From an uncultured Acidobacteriaceae bacterium (lineage in GTDB: Bacteria; Acidobacteriota; Terriglobia; Terriglobales; Acidobacteriaceae), in assembly GCA_903842845.1 (NCBI GenBank), contig CAIMNN010000320.1, positions 1-7,671 on the forward strand: DNA of 7,671 nucleotides. Reading direction: 5' to 3'. Below the pieces are notes generated by a model that worked only from the letters and a program-made list of their open reading frames with translations, was not told the origin of the DNA and made no database searches. The stretch's first letter is position 1. The number at the start of each line of letters is the position of its first letter. Both the position numbers and the translations under genes were made by a program. This document shows, one piece after another, positions 5,696 to 7,671 of this stretch.

Positions 5696-6154
5696 ATGAG
5701 CACACGTAAGCTGTTCCTCACACTCGGCGCTCTCGCCGCACTTCTGATGCCCGTCGCCGCACTCCGTGCGCAGGCGCCCGTACGCGAACCCGACTATCTC
5801 CACGCACTCTCCAACCTTCGCCAGGCCTGGGCCTTCCTCGACGCATCCAAGCGCCCCAACTACAAGCACGAGCGCAAGGAAGCCATCCAGGCCATCGAAA
5901 AATCCATCGACTTGGTCAGCAATGCCGCGCACTCGGACGGCGAAAGCACGCACAATCCTCCGCCCCCGCAGATGCAGGGCAACGTCGACGCGCCCTGGCG
6001 CTCAGCCCTCAAACTCCTCGGCGACGCGCGTCATGACATCACACAAGGCGTCGACCGCCCCGAACACATCAAGCATCAGGAAAAAATCCTCCACGAGATC
6101 GACAAAGCGCGCCGCATCGTCAGCAGCACACTCACCATCGCTGACCCGCGTTAG
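5696..6154 (+). CDS. Small secreted helical protein with internal duplication, unknown function
   Basis: A 152-residue protein I cannot assign to a named family. Residues 1-27 are a classic signal peptide (basic start 'STRK', a Leu/Ala core, then 'RAQA' before a predicted cut at A27), so it should be periplasmic or exported. It has no lipobox Cys. The mature part is predominantly helical and contains two similar halves, about 37-77 and 104-145: 'ALSNLRQA' matches 'ALKLLGDA', 'RPNYKH' matches 'RPEHIKH', and 'AIEKSIDLVS' matches 'EIDKARRIVS'. A Pro-rich linker (88-91) separates them. The duplication suggests a helical-bundle or hairpin-repeat fold. The start at 5696 is preferred over an in-frame ATG at 5651 because it begins directly at the signal peptide and has 'aaagg' about 10 nt upstream. 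It lies 198 bp after GH59 and behind a hairpin, so it is probably transcribed separately. Confidence 0.75.
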   Translation: MSTRKLFLTLGALAALLMPVAALRAQAPVREPDYLHALSNLRQAWAFLDASKRPNYKHERKEAIQAIEKSIDLVSNAAHSDGESTHNPPPPQMQGNVDAPWRSALKLLGDARHDITQGVDRPEHIKHQEKILHEIDKARRIVSSTLTIADPR

Positions 6155-6169
6155 TTAACGTACGCAACA

Positions 6170-6201
6170 AAGCCGGCCCGCACTAACCCGCGGACCGGCT
6201 T
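6170..6201. terminator. Hairpin between the small secreted protein and the aquaporin gene
   Basis: The stem AAGCCGG (6170-6176) / CCGGCTT (6195-6201) continues, after one mismatch, as CCGC (6178-6181) / GCGG (6190-6193), with an 8-nt loop. It lies 15 bp after the stop of the 5696-6154 gene and between convergent genes, as a terminator should. T-tracts are weak on both sides ('cgctcattc' on plus, 'tgttgcg' on minus). Confidence 0.6.
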
Positions 6202-6216
6202 CGCTCATTCAACTAT

Positions 6217-6272
6217 GAATCTAGTTTTTCTGTTCCCTGTTCCCTGTTCCCCGTTCCCTGTTCCCTAGATTC
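6217..6272. repeat. Heptamer tandem array framed by an 8-bp inverted repeat
   Basis: Five head-to-tail 7-bp units occupy 6231-6265: tgttccc, tgttccc, tgttccc, cgttccc, tgttccc. The array is framed by a perfect 8-bp inverted repeat, gaatctag (6217-6224) and ctagattc (6265-6272), with five T's between the left arm and the array. The right arm contains the aquaporin stop codon and its last codons. Similar GGGAACA-type heptamer arrays are known as short tandem repeats in other bacteria, notably cyanobacteria. Confidence 0.85.
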
Positions 6273-6993
6273 GCGCAAAGTGCACCAGCAACCCCGCCAG
6301 TGCCCCGCCGATCAACGGCCCAACCACGGGAATCCACGCGTATCCCCAATTCGACCCACCCTTGCCCGGTATCGGCAACAACGCATGCACCAACCGCGGC
6401 CCCAAATCACGCGCAGGGTTTATCGCATACCCCGTCGTTCCGCCCAGACTCATACCAATTCCCCACACCAGCGACGCAACCAGCCACTGGCCCACTCCCG
6501 CCGCAGGCCCCGTTGCTGAAACCCCATGCGAAAAGATCGACGCCGCAACCAGCACCAGCACCGCCGTACCAATCGCCTCGCTCAGCAGATTCCACCCGTT
6601 CGACCGTATCGCCCCGCACGTCGCAAAAACACCCAGCTTCGCCGCCGGGTCTTCTGTCTCTTTCCAGTGCGGCCCGTAGTGCAGCGTCATCAGCACCGCG
6701 CCCGCCATCGCACCCGCCAACTGCGCCGACCAGTACACACCAAGCTGCGTGTAATCACCGCTCACCACCGCCGCGCCCAAACTCACCGCCGGATTCAGAT
6801 GCGCACCCGCGCTGCCGAACGCCTGCGCCACCAGCACGCCGCACAACACCGCCAGCGCCCACCCCGTCGCAATCACCATCCAACCGGCATTCTGCGCATA
6901 GCTCTTCTTCAGCGTCACCGCCGCGCAAACACCGTTGCCCAACAGCAGCAACACCGCCGTCCCCATAAACTCGCCAAACCAAACCGAATGCAT
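6265..6993 (-). CDS. Aquaglyceroporin (MIP family, GlpF-like)
   Basis: A 242-residue inner-membrane channel for passive uptake of glycerol and similar small polyols, or water. It has the MIP duplicated half-repeats with two Asn-Pro-Ala motifs, 'HLNPAVSLG' (N67) and 'YAINPARDLGP' (N192), and six hydrophobic membrane segments. The Asp after the second motif (D196, 'NPARD') is the glycerol-facilitator signature; water-specific aquaporins usually have Ser. The selectivity filter by alignment to E. coli GlpF (W48, G191, F200, R206) would be W45, G180, Y189 and R195, which fits a wide, glycerol-type pore. The ATG at 6991-6993 is chosen because 'aaagg' lies 5 nt upstream; a GTG at 7006-7008 would add five residues but would overlap that site. 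The stop codon falls in the arm of an inverted repeat next to a heptamer array. No glycerol kinase is adjacent, so the in vivo substrate is open. Confidence 0.93.
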   Translation of the reverse strand: MHSVWFGEFMGTAVLLLLGNGVCAAVTLKKSYAQNAGWMVIATGWALAVLCGVLVAQAFGSAGAHLNPAVSLGAAVVSGDYTQLGVYWSAQLAGAMAGAVLMTLHYGPHWKETEDPAAKLGVFATCGAIRSNGWNLLSEAIGTAVLVLVAASIFSHGVSATGPAAGVGQWLVASLVWGIGMSLGGTTGYAINPARDLGPRLVHALLPIPGKGGSNWGYAWIPVVGPLIGGALAGLLVHFARI

Positions 6994-7157
6994 GATTGCC
7001 TTTCGCACTTCATAAAAATGAATTCGCTAGTATTCTCTAACCCGCAACCACTCTTAGTCGAATGAAAATTTATCTACCCAACAAACCCGCTAACTTGCTG
7101 ACTCGCTATGGAGCCGACTGCCTCCGCTAACGCGAAGCGCTGCATTTGATTGAAAAA

Positions 7158-7671
7158 TCACTTCACCCCTCCAACTGCATCAGGCCACTTCTTCAAAATC
7201 TCCCCAACCACCACATGCCCCACACGGTACGCATTCTCCACCGACGGCAAAAACGCCGGCGACTTCGCCGCATGTTGCTGCTTCAAACTCTCCGCCGCCG
7301 TCATGCCCTTCGCCTGCTTGTCAAAGTTGCTCACTGTCCTGAGGACCATCACTCGCCGCCAATCCACGCGCCCCGCATCGCTCAGCCGCTTCAGCGCCTC
7401 AAGCGTCCCCGAGTCCTCCATCGCACTCGTCGCATACTCGCCCTTGCCGCCGGTGAAATACTTCACCCACTCACGCGCCCACGCTTCCATCTTCGCGCCA
7501 TGCCAGTACCGCGCCGAAGCCAGCTCATCGCCCAACAACACAAACGGCACCTTTCGCGCAGCCGCGCCCTCAAAATTCTTCTCCGCCGCGCGCATCTCCG
7601 CCGAGTCCATCAACTCCACACTTCGCGATTTTTCATACGCCCACTCCGCCAACTCCGCGTTCAACTCAAAC
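7158..7671 (-). CDS. NUP-family purine nucleoside permease/phosphorylase-like protein (5' truncated)
   Basis: The C-terminal 170 codons of a protein of the purine nucleoside permease (NUP) family; the frame stays open to the window edge ('FELN' before 'AELAEWAY'), so the start lies outside. Family landmarks in order: 'FELNAELAEWAY', 'GDELASARYWHG', 'AREWVKYFTGGKGEY', 'SAMEDSGTLEAL', 'VMVLRTVSNFD', 'MTAAESL', and near the end 'FLPSVENAYRVGHVVVGEIL'. NUP was named from a Candida nucleoside transporter, but the fold resembles nucleoside phosphorylases. The 'AMEDSG' stretch resembles their Met-Glu nucleoside-binding motif, so a purine-nucleoside-binding enzyme is equally plausible. I see no membrane helices in this part, which argues against an ordinary permease. 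The aquaporin gene begins 164 bp downstream on the same strand; no convincing terminator separates them, and co-transcription is possible but unproven. Confidence 0.88.
   Translation of the reverse strand, partial: FELNAELAEWAYEKSRSVELMDSAEMRAAEKNFEGAAARKVPFVLLGDELASARYWHGAKMEAWAREWVKYFTGGKGEYATSAMEDSGTLEALKRLSDAGRVDWRRVMVLRTVSNFDKQAKGMTAAESLKQQHAAKSPAFLPSVENAYRVGHVVVGEILKKWPDAVGGVK

Noticed and set aside
6300..6968. A 222-codon plus-strand frame opposite the aquaporin gene
   Set aside because: Pro/Ser/Thr/Arg-rich shadow of the antisense frame; the minus strand encodes a clear MIP channel.
7147..7160. Small hairpin TGATT-GAAA-AATCA at the NUP stop codon
   Set aside because: Five AT-rich base pairs only, without a following T-tract on the minus strand; too weak for a terminator.

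Overview
The window looks like chromosomal DNA of an Acidobacteriota member, probably the Terriglobia (Acidobacteriaceae-like). Coding regions are GC-rich with C/G-ending codons. The membrane-anchored regulator at 2060-3415 belongs to a type I associate with that phylum. This placement rests on protein resemblance, not on a marker gene.

Layout. (1) 2-244: the 3' end of the transcription terminator gene rho, then a perfect hairpin with T-tracts on both sides that can serve rho and the convergent gene. (2) 318-1121, minus: a one-protein fusion of an ArsR-type winged helix and an SRPBCC (AHSA1-like) domain. Its promoter is recognisable, and a near-perfect palindrome sits on the -10 box. (3) 1374-1449: tRNA-Ala(CGC). 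(4) 1450-2059: about 600 bp without a convincing gene. It holds a minus-strand intrinsic terminator, a divergent promoter region and a strong Shine-Dalgarno-like sequence, which together could frame an unannotated minus-strand transcript. (5) 2060-3415: a regulator with a cytoplasmic DNA-binding-like domain, one membrane helix and an extracytoplasmic domain. A coding-like 27-codon tail follows, and then 3506-5497, a secreted full-length homologue of galactocerebrosidase (GH59, the human GALC/Krabbe disease enzyme family). (6) 5696-6154: a small secreted helical protein with an internal duplication. (7) 6265-6993, minus: a GlpF-type aquaglyceroporin whose stop codon lies at the edge of a heptamer tandem repeat framed by an 8-bp inverted repeat. 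(8) 7158-7671, minus: the C-terminal part of a NUP-family purine nucleoside permease/phosphorylase-like protein.

How the genes may work together. The membrane regulator and the GH59 enzyme are co-directional, 90 bp apart, and could form a sense-and-degrade pair for a beta-galactoside (inference). The ArsR-SRPBCC protein probably represses its own gene. The aquaglyceroporin and the NUP protein share a strand but are 164 bp apart, so an operon is uncertain. The most notable content is the bacterial GH59 enzyme with its regulator and odd linker ORF. I found no CRISPR array, insertion sequence, integrase or defence system.
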